Assembly (NCBI RefSeq): GCF_900101075.1
Contig: NZ_FNFY01000003.1
Span: 62,001 to 126,000 of the forward strand
Source of the DNA: Lacicoccus qingdaonensis
GTDB lineage: Bacteria > Bacillota > Bacilli > Staphylococcales > Salinicoccaceae
DNA: 64,000 bases
Direction of reading: 5' to 3'
Shown: positions 43,272 to 52,470 of the stretch, piece after piece
Layout: each line of letters opens with the position of its first letter
Position numbering within the stretch: the first letter of the stretch is position 1
The notes under the pieces: generated by a model
What the model saw: only the letters and a program-made list of their open reading frames with translations
Database searches by the model: none
What the model was told of the DNA's origin: nothing
Position numbers and translations under genes: made by a program

Positions 43272-44630
43272 ATGATATTAAAAAAAGAAATACCTTTCAG
43301 AGAGCGGTTGAATTTTTTAATTTATGTATTCAGCCGTGTGATGTTGAGTATCGGTGACCACGTGTATTTATTTGCAGTGTCGTATTTTATTCTTTATGAA
43401 ACAGGGTCGTCGTTCTATTTCTCGATCAATCTGGCGATAGCCATTATAGTATCTTTGATACTGCTGCCGTTTTCCGGACTAATCAGTGATTTGGGCAATA
43501 AGAGGAAGATAGTCATTTCCGGTGAAATATTGTTTACTTCAGTACTGTTGGGGTTATTCATCTATTCATATTTCTTCGGCATAAACCTTTCGGCAATTTA
43601 TATTACGACATTTTTAACCTCATTGATCAGTCCGTTCGTATCGAATGCATTTCAGGCGGCAATGACCGAGCTGTTCCATAAGAACAGAATCCAAAAAGTC
43701 ATGGGGTATGTATCTGCAATATTATCTACTGCTGTCATAGCCGGTCCGATATTAGGTGGAATACTTTTTGGACTGTTATCTTTTAATCAGATTATATTAA
43801 TCTATTTAATACTGTTTGGTATTTCGTCAGTGCTGGATTTTTTACTGAAGTTTGACTTGTATTTGGAACCTGAAAATTACGAAGAAGATATAGTGGAAAG
43901 CCCAAAACCTTTGAGTAAATTTAAAAAAGATATCAGTGAAGGCATGATGTTCATTGTAAATAATAAAGTGCTGAAAAGAGTATTCATACTCGCGGCATTT
44001 ATCAATCTTGTCGGGGCGACAATGTCCATACTTCCGGAGAAGATGATGATTACAGAGCTTGATTTCAGCCCAGAGATTGTCGGGTATGTCAATGCATTTT
44101 TAGGGTTGGGAATGCTTGCGGGCGGTATTTTGATAGGCGCCGGCAAAAAGATGAAGAATCCGGTTGCTGTAGAAAAGAAAGCGCTTTTATTATTGGCTCT
44201 GCTCACAGTGGTCTATCCACTGCCAATCTACCTTGGATTGGGAACTGTATTTAATTTTATATATGTCGCCATGCTCGGCTTTGGTCTGGCGATAGGGATG
44301 CAGCTTGCTAATATTCCAATGGGGATATATCTGCAGCTGATTGTGCCGCAAAAGATTAAAGGGCGTGTATTTTCCAGCCTTGGACTCGTTGCATCGAGTC
44401 TGATGCCGCTCGGCACCATCATTTATGGCGTTTTGTATGATATAGGAGGTTACTGGATCATCAACATGGTCAGCGGTTTCTCTATAGTGATTTTTGCTGT
44501 GACTTTGTTGAACAGAAAAGTTCTGTCCATGTCTGAAGAGGACTATGGAAAGGCAGTTGCAGAAGCAGCAGAAGAAACGGCGGAGGAAAGATTTGAAGAA
44601 ACAGCTGATGCAAGGGTGCAGGAAGCATAA
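43272..44630 (+). CDS. MFS transporter (enterobactin exporter / macrolide-efflux-like group)
   Basis: 452 residues, twelve expected spans. The N-terminal half has SYFILYETGSSFYFSINLAIAI and the motif A-like GLISDLGNKRKIVISGEI (loop 2-3). This pattern is seen in MFS proteins of the EntS/MefA type. After the last span it carries an unusual 30-residue Glu/Ala-rich tail (EEDYGKAVAEAAEETAEERF...) likely to form a cytosolic helix. The RBS AAAGGGTGG precedes ATG. Control by the divergent XRE-TPR protein is inferred from the two operators. Substrate unknown. Confidence 0.82.
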   Translation: MILKKEIPFRERLNFLIYVFSRVMLSIGDHVYLFAVSYFILYETGSSFYFSINLAIAIIVSLILLPFSGLISDLGNKRKIVISGEILFTSVLLGLFIYSYFFGINLSAIYITTFLTSLISPFVSNAFQAAMTELFHKNRIQKVMGYVSAILSTAVIAGPILGGILFGLLSFNQIILIYLILFGISSVLDFLLKFDLYLEPENYEEDIVESPKPLSKFKKDISEGMMFIVNNKVLKRVFILAAFINLVGATMSILPEKMMITELDFSPEIVGYVNAFLGLGMLAGGILIGAGKKMKNPVAVEKKALLLLALLTVVYPLPIYLGLGTVFNFIYVAMLGFGLAIGMQLANIPMGIYLQLIVPQKIKGRVFSSLGLVASSLMPLGTIIYGVLYDIGGYWIINMVSGFSIVIFAVTLLNRKVLSMSEEDYGKAVAEAAEETAEERFEETADARVQEA

Positions 44631-44954
44631 TCGACAATGATATGGATGCAATATTATTATTATAAAATAATTTTTCAAGTATAGAAATATAAGGATATAA
44701 TATAAACACATAATATTGCACTTTTACACTTTATCCGAATTTATAGAAACATTTTACACATTCACTGTTACAATAGTGTTACAACTATAGTAATATAAAA
44801 ACATGATTTGGTTTTTCAATACAACATATTTTGTATTGAAAGCACTTTTTACGTCTCTGCGCCCATTTTTATCCAATCGAGTATTAACTTGGTTTGGTGC
44901 TTACATAACAAGTAGGCATAAGTTTTTAAAAAATATATACAGGAGGAGATTTAT
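44631..44954. other. Intergenic region before the ehu-type operon
   Basis: AT-rich 324 bases. It holds an inverted repeat TTCAATACAACA-TATT-TTGTATTGAA (about 44815-44840), a possible terminator or mRNA structure, and a smaller TGCTTAC/GTAGGCA hairpin near 44898-44919. No consensus SigA promoter, c-di-AMP riboswitch or small gene stands out. Because of the osmolyte-type cargo of the operon, an osmotic control element is plausible, but none is identified. Confidence 0.4.
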
Positions 44955-45872
44955 TTGAAGAAACTTACATTATTTCTCACTCTTACCCTGGCTTTTGTAC
45001 TGGCTGCCTGTGGTAATGGTGAAGATTCAGGCAACGGTGAAGCTGAAGGTAATGGTGACAACGGCAGAGTAGCTGAGCTTCAGGAAGAGGGCACAGTAAA
45101 TGTCGGCTTCGCAAATGAACCGCCTTATGCGTTTGAAAATTCAGAGACAGGTGAGCTTGAAGGTGCGAATATTGAAATAGCAACAGCAGTGTTCGAAGAA
45201 ATGGGCGTTGAAGAAGTAAATGGTCATTTGACTGACTGGGGCGAATTGATTCCGGGTGTTCAAGCCGGCCAGTATGATGTTATTACTGCAGGTATGGCGA
45301 TTCTTCCTGACAGATGTGAAAATGCCATTTTCTCAGAACCTGAGATGCAGTATGGTGAAGGACTGGTTGTTGCAGCCGGGAACCCTGAAGGTATTCAGAG
45401 CTATGCAGATATTGCAGAAAATCCGGATGTAACTCTGGCATTGATGGAAGGTACGACACAGTTTGATTTTGTTGCCCAGGAAGGTGTATCTGATGACCAG
45501 ATCATGTCAGTTGCTGACATTCCAGGTCAGTTATCAGCTGTACAGTCAGGAAATGCTGACGTAGCTGCTGCAACAGAAGCGACAATCAGAACGGCTTATG
45601 AATCTTTAGGCAGTGATGATGTAGAATTGGTTGAAGACTTTGAACAGCCGGACGTAGAAGGTATTCCTAGTTATGGTGCAGCTGCATTTAACCAGGATGA
45701 TGAAGAATTGCGCGATGCTTACAATGAAGCGCTGGAAACATTAAAAGAAGATGGAACAATTGATGAGATTCTGGATAATGCTGATGGTTTCACAGCAGAC
45801 TCCAACAGAGTTGAAGTAGGAGAAATCACTACTGAAGAGCTTTGTGAAGGTGGAGAAGACGAAGAAGCGTAA
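44955..45872 (+). CDS. ehuB: Ectoine/hydroxyectoine-type ABC substrate-binding lipoprotein
   Basis: 305 residues. Lipoprotein signal with lipobox LAAC (Cys19), then a Gly/Asn/Glu-rich spacer and a family 3 solute-binding domain. Several stretches fit the EhuB subgroup: VGFANEPPYAFENSETGELEG (about 49-69), VEEVNGHLTDWGELIPGVQAG and AGMAILPDRCENAIFSEP. Members bind ectoine and hydroxyectoine; polar amino acids are the alternative ligands. The start is TTG 44955 with an AGGAGGAG RBS. First of four genes (binding protein, two permeases, ATPase), matching the ehuBCDA order. The protein is very acidic, common in halotolerant species. Confidence 0.85.
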   Translation: MKKLTLFLTLTLAFVLAACGNGEDSGNGEAEGNGDNGRVAELQEEGTVNVGFANEPPYAFENSETGELEGANIEIATAVFEEMGVEEVNGHLTDWGELIPGVQAGQYDVITAGMAILPDRCENAIFSEPEMQYGEGLVVAAGNPEGIQSYADIAENPDVTLALMEGTTQFDFVAQEGVSDDQIMSVADIPGQLSAVQSGNADVAAATEATIRTAYESLGSDDVELVEDFEQPDVEGIPSYGAAAFNQDDEELRDAYNEALETLKEDGTIDEILDNADGFTADSNRVEVGEITTEELCEGGEDEEA

Positions 45873-45942
45873 TAATTATCTGGTCCAGTGATTCCAGTGG
45901 AAGATCTGGACCTTTTCATTTGATTTTTAAAGGAGTGAGTCG

Positions 45943-46605
45943 ATGTTTGATACGGGGTTAAACATCCTGAGCTACTTATCACAGGGGTTGGGTACTACAA
46001 TCAGTATTTTTCTGACTGCAACAGCAATTTCTTTTGTCATTGCGTTTGTTGCCGGTCTCTCCAGGTTATCGGGTAATATTCTTATCCGGGGATTCACTGC
46101 TTTTTATGTAGAGATTTTTAGGGGGACATCATTGATTGTCCAGCTTTTCTGGTTATACTACGCCGTGCCTATGCTGTTCGATATCAACCTCGGAAGCAAC
46201 TGGTGGGTTGGTGTGATTGCAGTTGCACTCAACTACGGGGCATATATGTCCGAAGTCGTGAGAACGTCGGTGGTGTCTGTGGACAAAGGGCAGACAGAAG
46301 CGGGTATTGCCCTCAATTTAAGCCGTTTTCAGAGGATGCGGGAGATCATTCTTCCTCAGGCGCTCAGATTGATGCTGCCTGAGTTTGGAAACTATTCTAT
46401 CCAGATACTTAAAGGGACGGCACTCGTTTCTCTGATCGGTCTGACAGACTTACTGTATTACGGAGATATTTACCGTTCGACGAATCTCTCCGAAGGGCCG
46501 CTGGCTTATCTGATGGTGCTGGTGATGTACTTCATCATTGCACTGCCTCTCATCTGGTTATCTAAAAAAGGTGAAAAAATCGCTAAGAAAGGGGTGGCGA
46601 GCTGA
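45943..46605 (+). CDS. ehuC: Ectoine-type ABC transporter permease EhuC
   Basis: 220 residues, about five spans, HisMQ family polar amino-acid permease. The TM stretch GLGTTISIFLTATAISF near the N-terminus, the FRGTSLIVQLFWLYY motif near 64-78 and the EAA loop (about 116-148, EAGIALNLSRFQRMREIILPQALRLMLP), which contacts the ATPase, are visible. The RBS is AAAGGAGTG. Its stop overlaps the start of ehuD by 1 base. Confidence 0.87.
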   Translation: MFDTGLNILSYLSQGLGTTISIFLTATAISFVIAFVAGLSRLSGNILIRGFTAFYVEIFRGTSLIVQLFWLYYAVPMLFDINLGSNWWVGVIAVALNYGAYMSEVVRTSVVSVDKGQTEAGIALNLSRFQRMREIILPQALRLMLPEFGNYSIQILKGTALVSLIGLTDLLYYGDIYRSTNLSEGPLAYLMVLVMYFIIALPLIWLSKKGEKIAKKGVAS

Positions 46606-47306
46606 TGAGTTATTGGAGTTGGGAAACATTTCTTGATGCGTTCCCCATCATTATAACAGGTATCAATGTCACGCTCGGTTTGACGATTACGAGTTTCATA
46701 CTTGCGCTGATTGTCGGGTTCGTTTGGCTGATATTGGAATCCACCCCTGTAAAAGCTTTTAATTTCATCGTCTATTGGATCAGAGAATTTATCAGGTCGA
46801 CGCCTCCGATCGTCCAAATTTTCTTCCTGTATTATGCATGGCCGATGGTGCCTTATGTTGGTACATCGTTTACGCCGTTCATAGCGGCGATGCTTGCACT
46901 CGGCATACATTTTTCAACATATGTGAGTGAAGTGTACCGCTCAGGTATAGACAGTGTGGACAAAGGACAGTGGGAAGCGGCGACTGCGCTTAACTTCTCA
47001 TTGAAGGACAAGTGGTTTGACATTGTTCTTCCTCAGGCACTGCCGCCGACGATTCCGATGCTTGGGAACTATCTGATCATCCTGTTCAAGGAAGTGCCGC
47101 TTGCAGCGACAATCGGTGTAGTCGGCATATTGAGTATTGCACGCAGCTATGGTGCAGATACCTGGTCATATCTTGAACCATTGACGATTGTGGCCATTTT
47201 ATTCTTAGTATTAAGTTATCCGTCAGGACTGCTTGTCAGGATGCTGGAGAATAAAATGAACCGCCGCTTTGATAAAAAGAGTACGAAAGTGAAGGTGACC
47301 GAATAA
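46605..47306 (+). CDS. ehuD: Ectoine-type ABC transporter permease EhuD
   Basis: 233 residues, second HisMQ-type permease, forming a heterodimer with EhuC. FPIIITGINVTLGLTITSF at the N-terminus, FIRSTPPIVQIFFLYYAWP near 62-80 and an EAA loop (WEAATALNFSLKDKWFDIVLPQALPP) are present. Its ATG overlaps the ehuC stop and its own stop overlaps the ATPase start, so the operon is translationally coupled throughout. Confidence 0.87.
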   Translation: MSYWSWETFLDAFPIIITGINVTLGLTITSFILALIVGFVWLILESTPVKAFNFIVYWIREFIRSTPPIVQIFFLYYAWPMVPYVGTSFTPFIAAMLALGIHFSTYVSEVYRSGIDSVDKGQWEAATALNFSLKDKWFDIVLPQALPPTIPMLGNYLIILFKEVPLAATIGVVGILSIARSYGADTWSYLEPLTIVAILFLVLSYPSGLLVRMLENKMNRRFDKKSTKVKVTE

Positions 47307-48073
47307 TGGAACCGATTGTACAGTATAAAGATATTCATAAATCTTTTGGTGATACTCATGTTTTAAAAGGAATAGACCTGGATATCAGCCCGAGTGAAAA
47401 AATTGCGATCATCGGTCCGAGTGGATCGGGTAAAACAACGATTATCCGGTTGCTGATGACTCTCGAGGAGCCGACCAAGGGCGATATATATGTAGCAGGT
47501 AAAAATTTATGGAAAATGGAAAAGGGCGGCAAATCAGTGCCGGCGAAAGAAAAACATCTGGCAGAAGTCAGAAAAGATATCGGCATGGTTTTCCAGCATT
47601 TTAATCTGTTTCCGCATAAGACAATTTTAGATAATTGTGCAATGCCGCTCATAAAAGTTAAAAAAATGAGCAAGAAAGAAGCACAGGAGCAATCGAAGCA
47701 GATGCTGGACCGTGTAGGATTGGGAGATAAGTATGACGCCTATCCTTCGAATCTTTCCGGCGGACAGAAGCAGCGTGTAGCCATGGCCAGAGCTTTGGTC
47801 ATGAAGCCGAAAATCATGCTGTTTGATGAAGTTACGTCGGCGCTTGACCCTGAGCTTGTAGGCGAGGTGCTGGAAGTCATTAGGGATCTTGCCGAAAATG
47901 ATGAGATGGCGATGGTCCTTGTGACTCATGAAATGGACTTCGCTTTAGAGATTGCTGACAGGGTTTTATTCCTGGATGAAGGTGTCATTGCCGAGTCCGG
48001 GTCAGCTGATGAAGTCATCAACACTTCCGACAACCCGAGACTTCAGGACTTCCTAAGAAGATTCAGAGACTAA
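47306..48073 (+). CDS. ehuA: Ectoine-type ABC transporter ATPase EhuA
   Basis: 255-residue ATPase of the polar amino-acid uptake class. Walker A IGPSGSGKTTI (about 35-45), Q-loop GMVFQHFNLFPHKT, signature NLSGGQKQRVAMARAL near 148, Walker B IMLFDEVTSALDPE near 171 and H-loop THEMDFA near 208. It closes ehuBCDA and is followed by a strong terminator. The whole set would import ectoine or a related compatible solute (or a polar amino acid) from outside. Confidence 0.9.
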   Translation: MEPIVQYKDIHKSFGDTHVLKGIDLDISPSEKIAIIGPSGSGKTTIIRLLMTLEEPTKGDIYVAGKNLWKMEKGGKSVPAKEKHLAEVRKDIGMVFQHFNLFPHKTILDNCAMPLIKVKKMSKKEAQEQSKQMLDRVGLGDKYDAYPSNLSGGQKQRVAMARALVMKPKIMLFDEVTSALDPELVGEVLEVIRDLAENDEMAMVLVTHEMDFALEIADRVLFLDEGVIAESGSADEVINTSDNPRLQDFLRRFRD

Positions 48074-48117
48074 GAAAAGCCTGAACAAGGATTTTATCCT
48101 TTGTTCAGGCTTTTTTT
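48074..48117. terminator. Bidirectional terminator (ehuA / PepSY lipoprotein)
   Basis: AAAAGCCTGAACAA...GG with CC-TTTGTTCAGGCTTTTTTT; near-perfect long stem around ATTTTAT. Confidence 0.92.
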
Positions 48118-48127
48118 ACTTTGGATA

Positions 48128-48910
48128 TTAATCATCCACTTCAATGACTTCACCGGATTCTGCATTGATGGTCACGTCGGTGTCGTCACCATTATCGGCG
48201 TTGGTCACTTCCACATCGTATTCAAGCTGGCCGTCATCTTTATCCAATGTCCAGCCTTCAAACTCCCCGCCGGTTTCATCCAATGCGGTTTGAACTGCTT
48301 CGTCGTGCGGGATTGCATCTTCGTATGTGAACTGGTCTTCTGTATCGTTGTCATCATCAGTTTCTGTCTCTTCACTTAATACTGACAGATCCTCTGCAGA
48401 CAATTCAACTTCATACTCCTCAGAATCATTTTCAAGGTTGACTTTATAGACCCAATCGCTGCGGTCCTGGTCCAATTCAAACTCTACCAGTTCTCCGTCA
48501 AAGTTTTCCTGTGCTGCTGAAACGGCATCTTCAGGTGTGGAACCGAGTTGATCAAGTACTGCGACACCTGTGCTGTCTGTGGATTCACTGCTCTCATCAG
48601 CTCCGCTGTCTTCTTCTGCTGAATCTGTTTCACCATCATTCGAACCACCGGTCCCGTCAGATGAGTTATCTTCAACCGCGCCTTCTGAATTTGCAGCATC
48701 GCCTGAAGTTTCTTCTTCTGAAGTGTCGTCAGATGCTTCTTCAGTGCTTTCAGTATCTTCTTCTGTCGTAGTTGTATCTTCAGTTTCCTCTACCGCAGTA
48801 TCATCCGTCTGCTCTTCGGGTGCCTGCGCTTCTTCTTCGCCGCCGCATGCGCTGAGCAGGAGACCTGTGGATAATACCAAGGTGGCTAGTTTGTATTTGT
48901 GATCCTTCAT
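48128..48910 (-). CDS. PepSY-domain lipoprotein
   Basis: 260 residues from ATG 48910 (AGGGAG upstream; the longer frame from 48943 lacks an RBS). Signal peptide with lipobox LLSACGG (Cys22 or so), then a 90-residue Glu/Asp/Ser/Thr-rich disordered linker, then two PepSY domains, each with the AVSAAQENFDGELVEFELD / YEVELSAEDLSVL and AVQTALDETGGEFEGWTLDKDDGQLEYDVEV type strand-helix pattern. PepSY domains are thought to inhibit proteases or sense envelope conditions; the exact role is unknown. The linker probably spans the wall. Confidence 0.83.
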   Translation of the reverse strand: MKDHKYKLATLVLSTGLLLSACGGEEEAQAPEEQTDDTAVEETEDTTTTEEDTESTEEASDDTSEEETSGDAANSEGAVEDNSSDGTGGSNDGETDSAEEDSGADESSESTDSTGVAVLDQLGSTPEDAVSAAQENFDGELVEFELDQDRSDWVYKVNLENDSEEYEVELSAEDLSVLSEETETDDDNDTEDQFTYEDAIPHDEAVQTALDETGGEFEGWTLDKDDGQLEYDVEVTNADNGDDTDVTINAESGEVIEVDD

Positions 48911-49097
48911 AATATACCGCTCCCTCTTTGATAGTGCATTCATTAAGTCGGTTATTAATCATTTACCTCATAAAATACAATATCAAACATCATGAAGAGG
49001 CTTTATCACCACATATGTCCCGGCGGTTTGATTTCTCTATTGTCATTTCAAGTGGACATCTATAAAATATATCTATATGTAGATAGGAGGAAGCTGA

Positions 49098-49736
49098 TTG
49101 CGAAATTCAATATTAAAACGTTGGATATTTTTTATCGCAGGTATGATTATTTTATCCCTCGGCATAACACTCACCATAAAAGGCCGTATGCTTGGTCTGG
49201 CCCCCTGGGATGTTTTACATTACGGCTTATGGCAGACGTTCGGGCTTACCATCGGTTCATGGGCGATCATCGTCGGTGCTGTCATTGTTATATTCACTGC
49301 TGTTGCATTAAAGCGGCTGCCTAAACTCGGTGTATACATAAATATGTTTACTATCGGTATTTTCATAGATATTTTCAACTTTTTACTTCCGGATGTTGAT
49401 GGCTGGATAATGCACGCACTGATATTTACAGCAGGGTTGTTCGTCATGGCTTTCGGAATAGCATTTTATATCACACCTAATCTTGGCGCCGGCCCGCGCG
49501 ATACACTGATGCTGTTTTTCATTGAAAAATTCAATTTAAAATTATCCAGTGCACGGAATCTGATGGAGATTTTTGCATTGATCGCAGGGTTCCTTCTTGG
49601 CGGACCGGTATTTATCGGTACAATCATCATCGTCTTCCTTCTTGGGAGACTTATAGAGAAATTTTTGCCGCTCACCCGTCGCCTGCTCGTCAAATTCATC
49701 GGTCATGAAGATCCGGATATAATCAAGATCATCTGA
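49098..49736 (+). CDS. YczE/YitT-like membrane protein
   Basis: 212 residues with five spans; small YczE-type family with LGITLTIKGRMLGLAPWDVLHYGL (about 21-44), repeated as FGIAFYITPNLGAGPRDTLM (about 119-138), a repeat that suggests internal duplication. Function unknown; a Bacillus YczE is reported to help surfactin or bacillibactin-type enzymes. The start is TTG 49098 after TAGGAGGAAG. The permease gene follows by 58 bases. Confidence 0.78.
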   Translation: MRNSILKRWIFFIAGMIILSLGITLTIKGRMLGLAPWDVLHYGLWQTFGLTIGSWAIIVGAVIVIFTAVALKRLPKLGVYINMFTIGIFIDIFNFLLPDVDGWIMHALIFTAGLFVMAFGIAFYITPNLGAGPRDTLMLFFIEKFNLKLSSARNLMEIFALIAGFLLGGPVFIGTIIIVFLLGRLIEKFLPLTRRLLVKFIGHEDPDIIKII

Positions 49737-49794
49737 TGATTGATTTGAAAACTTCCTATTATATATAGGGAAAATAAAAGAACGGAGAAGTGAA

Positions 49795-51129
49795 ATGAAA
49801 AAATATTTTGATTTCAAAGGACACGATACCAATTACCGGCGGGAAATCATCGGTGGTTTAACGACATTCCTGTCAATGGCATATATACTTGCAGTCAACC
49901 CTTCCATGTTATCTCTTCAAGGGATAGATGGCGTACCTGATGAAATGAAGATGGATATGAATGCGGTTTTCGTGGCGACTGCACTTGCAGCCTTTGTCGG
50001 CACGCTGATCATGGGGGTTTTTGCAAGATATCCAATAGCTCTTGCCCCGGGCATGGGGCTCAATGCATTCTTCGCCTTCAGTGTGGTTCTGACGATGGGG
50101 ATACCTTGGCAGACAGCGCTGACCGGAGTTTTATTCTCCGGTATAATCTTTGTGGTGTTGACAGTTACAGGTCTGCGTGAATACATAATAAATTCCATAC
50201 CTATGGAAATGAAGATGGCCGTCAGTGCCGGTATCGGATTTTTCATCACCTTTGTCGGCCTGCAGGGGGCAGGCATCATCGCTGCGGATGAAGCGACGCT
50301 TGTCAGTCTGGGACCGGTACATGATTCAGGTGTCCTGCTGGCGGCATTCGGGCTTTTGGTCACAGTCATTTTAATGGCCAAGAAAACTCCGGGCGCAATA
50401 TTCATAGGGATGATTGTAACGGCGCTTGCCGGAGTTGTATTGAACCTCGTTCCTATGCCTGAAGGGGTTGTCAGCGCAGTTCCTAGCCTTAAACCGACAT
50501 TCGGCGCTGCATTCGAAGCATTTTCAGAACCATCCCAGTTGTTTAATACACAGTTCTTGATTGTTGTGCTGACGTTCCTGTTTGTAGACTTTTTTGATAC
50601 GGCAGGTACACTGGTGGGTGTTGCCTCCCAGGCAAACTTCATCAAAGACAACAAACTGCCGCGTGCAAACCGTGCATTGCTTTCCGACGCTGTAGCGACA
50701 ATCTCCGGTTCGATACTTGGAACATCGACGACGACGTCCTATGTCGAATCCACAGCGGGTGTCGCCGCAGGTGCGCGTACCGGATTTGCGAGTATCGTAA
50801 CGGCACTCTTGTTTCTGTCGGCGATATTCTTCTCTCCGCTGCTTGTGACATTTACGTCGGAGGTGACCGCACCGGCACTTATCATAGTCGGGGCGTTGAT
50901 GGCTTCAAACTTGACTAAGATACCGTTCAACCAGTTTGAAATAGCAGTGCCGGCATTTTTGACGGTGTTCATTATGCCGTTGTCATACAGTATAGCAACG
51001 GGTATAGCTGTAGGATTCATTTTCTACCCGGTGACGATGATCATGGCCGGACGACGTAAAGAAATTCATCCGATGATGTACTGGCTGTTTGTCATTTTCA
51101 TACTTTATTTCGTATTTGTATCGGAATGA
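49795..51129 (+). CDS. pbuG: NCS2 family hypoxanthine/guanine permease (PbuG-like)
   Basis: 444 residues, about twelve to fourteen spans. AzgA-like NCS2 signatures: ITTFLSMAYILAVNP (about 22-34), ARYPIALAPGMGLNAFFAF (about 75-93), FFDTAGTLVGVASQANF (about 264-280) and GTSTTTSYVESTAGVAAGARTGF (about 306-328), which bind purine and cation. Imports hypoxanthine and guanine in Bacillus PbuG. The RBS AACGGAG precedes ATG. No purine riboswitch is seen in the 58 bases upstream, unlike Bacillus pbuG. Confidence 0.9.
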   Translation: MKKYFDFKGHDTNYRREIIGGLTTFLSMAYILAVNPSMLSLQGIDGVPDEMKMDMNAVFVATALAAFVGTLIMGVFARYPIALAPGMGLNAFFAFSVVLTMGIPWQTALTGVLFSGIIFVVLTVTGLREYIINSIPMEMKMAVSAGIGFFITFVGLQGAGIIAADEATLVSLGPVHDSGVLLAAFGLLVTVILMAKKTPGAIFIGMIVTALAGVVLNLVPMPEGVVSAVPSLKPTFGAAFEAFSEPSQLFNTQFLIVVLTFLFVDFFDTAGTLVGVASQANFIKDNKLPRANRALLSDAVATISGSILGTSTTTSYVESTAGVAAGARTGFASIVTALLFLSAIFFSPLLVTFTSEVTAPALIIVGALMASNLTKIPFNQFEIAVPAFLTVFIMPLSYSIATGIAVGFIFYPVTMIMAGRRKEIHPMMYWLFVIFILYFVFVSE

Positions 51130-51216
51130 CCATTGTAATAAGTAACTGAATATCGTACAATAATAGGGTCCGAAAAAACCTGAAGCAAAAAGAGTGAAGG
51201 AATCTTAGTTTATCTA

Positions 51217-51245
51217 TTGATTTTCTCACTCTTTTCGTGTATTAT
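51217..51245 (+). promoter_or_regulatory. Promoter of the S10 ribosomal operon
   Basis: TTGATT (51217-51222), 17-base spacer, TATTAT (51240-51245). An AAAAGAGTGA...TCACTCTTTT inverted repeat (about 51188-51236) surrounds the -35 box and could be the pbuG terminator. Confidence 0.75.
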
Positions 51246-51753
<508 letters not shown>

Positions 51754-51777
51754 TTTTTAACAGGAGGTGGACTTTCG

Positions 51778-52440
51778 ATGACCAAAGGAATCTTAGGTAA
51801 AAAAGTTGGGATGACTCAAGTTTTCGGTGAAAACGGAGAGTTGATTCCAGTAACAGTAGTAGAAACAGCAGGTAACGTAGTAGTACAGAAGAAAGTTGAA
51901 GAAACTGACGGCTATAACGCTGTACAAATCGGTTTCGACGACAAACGCGAATACTTTGAAGGTGCTAAATCCAATAAGTATGCAAACAAAGCGGAAGCAG
52001 GACATGCTAAAGCTTCCGGAGCTCTCCCTAAGCGCTTCGTTCGTGAATTCAAAAACTTGAATGTTGAAGAATTCGAAATCGGTCAAGAAGTCACTGCAGA
52101 TACATTTGAAGCAGGGGACTTTGTTGATATAACGGGAACTTCAAAAGGTAAAGGATTTCAGGGTGCAATCAAGCGTCACAATCAGTCACGCGGCCCAATG
52201 AGCCACGGTTCCCATTTCCACAGGTCACCTGGTGCTATGGCAGCAGCTGCGTATCCGGGAAGAGTTTTCAAAGGTAAAAAATTACCAGGCCGTATGGGCG
52301 GTAAGACAATTACTCTTCAAAACCTGGAAATCGTCCGTGTGGACCAGGAGCGCAACGTTTTACTGATCAAAGGTAACGTGCCCGGCCCACGTAAAGGCTA
52401 TGTAAAAATTGCTACAGCAAATAAAAAGAGTGTTAAATAA
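51778..52440 (+). CDS. rplC: Ribosomal protein L3
   Basis: 220 residues; begins [15 protein letters not shown] and carries the [24 protein letters not shown] loop that reaches the peptidyl transferase centre. Strong RBS CAGGAGGTGG. Preceded by rpsJ, followed by rplD. Confidence 0.98.
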   Translation: MTKGILGKKVGMTQVFGENGELIPVTVVETAGNVVVQKKVEETDGYNAVQIGFDDKREYFEGAKSNKYANKAEAGHAKASGALPKRFVREFKNLNVEEFEIGQEVTADTFEAGDFVDITGTSKGKGFQGAIKRHNQSRGPMSHGSHFHRSPGAMAAAAYPGRVFKGKKLPGRMGGKTITLQNLEIVRVDQERNVLLIKGNVPGPRKGYVKIATANKKSVK

Positions 52441-52470
52441 ATAAAAAATCAGGAAGGGAGGATTTAACAC

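Noticed and set aside
44631-44954. c-di-AMP (ydaO) or other osmotic riboswitch before ehuB
   Set aside because: The conserved blocks of the known aptamers were not found.
48570-48902. Plus-strand Ser/Val-rich 110-codon frame opposite the PepSY lipoprotein linker
   Set aside because: It is the complement of the Glu/Asp/Thr-rich linker codons; the lipobox and PepSY domains support the minus strand.
49737-49794. Purine riboswitch before pbuG
   Set aside because: Only 58 bases separate the genes; the conserved purine aptamer core is absent.
49917-50654. 245-codon minus-strand frame inside pbuG
   Set aside because: Composition is Asn/Thr/Ala-rich in the way of a shadow frame, and the plus-strand permease is unambiguous.
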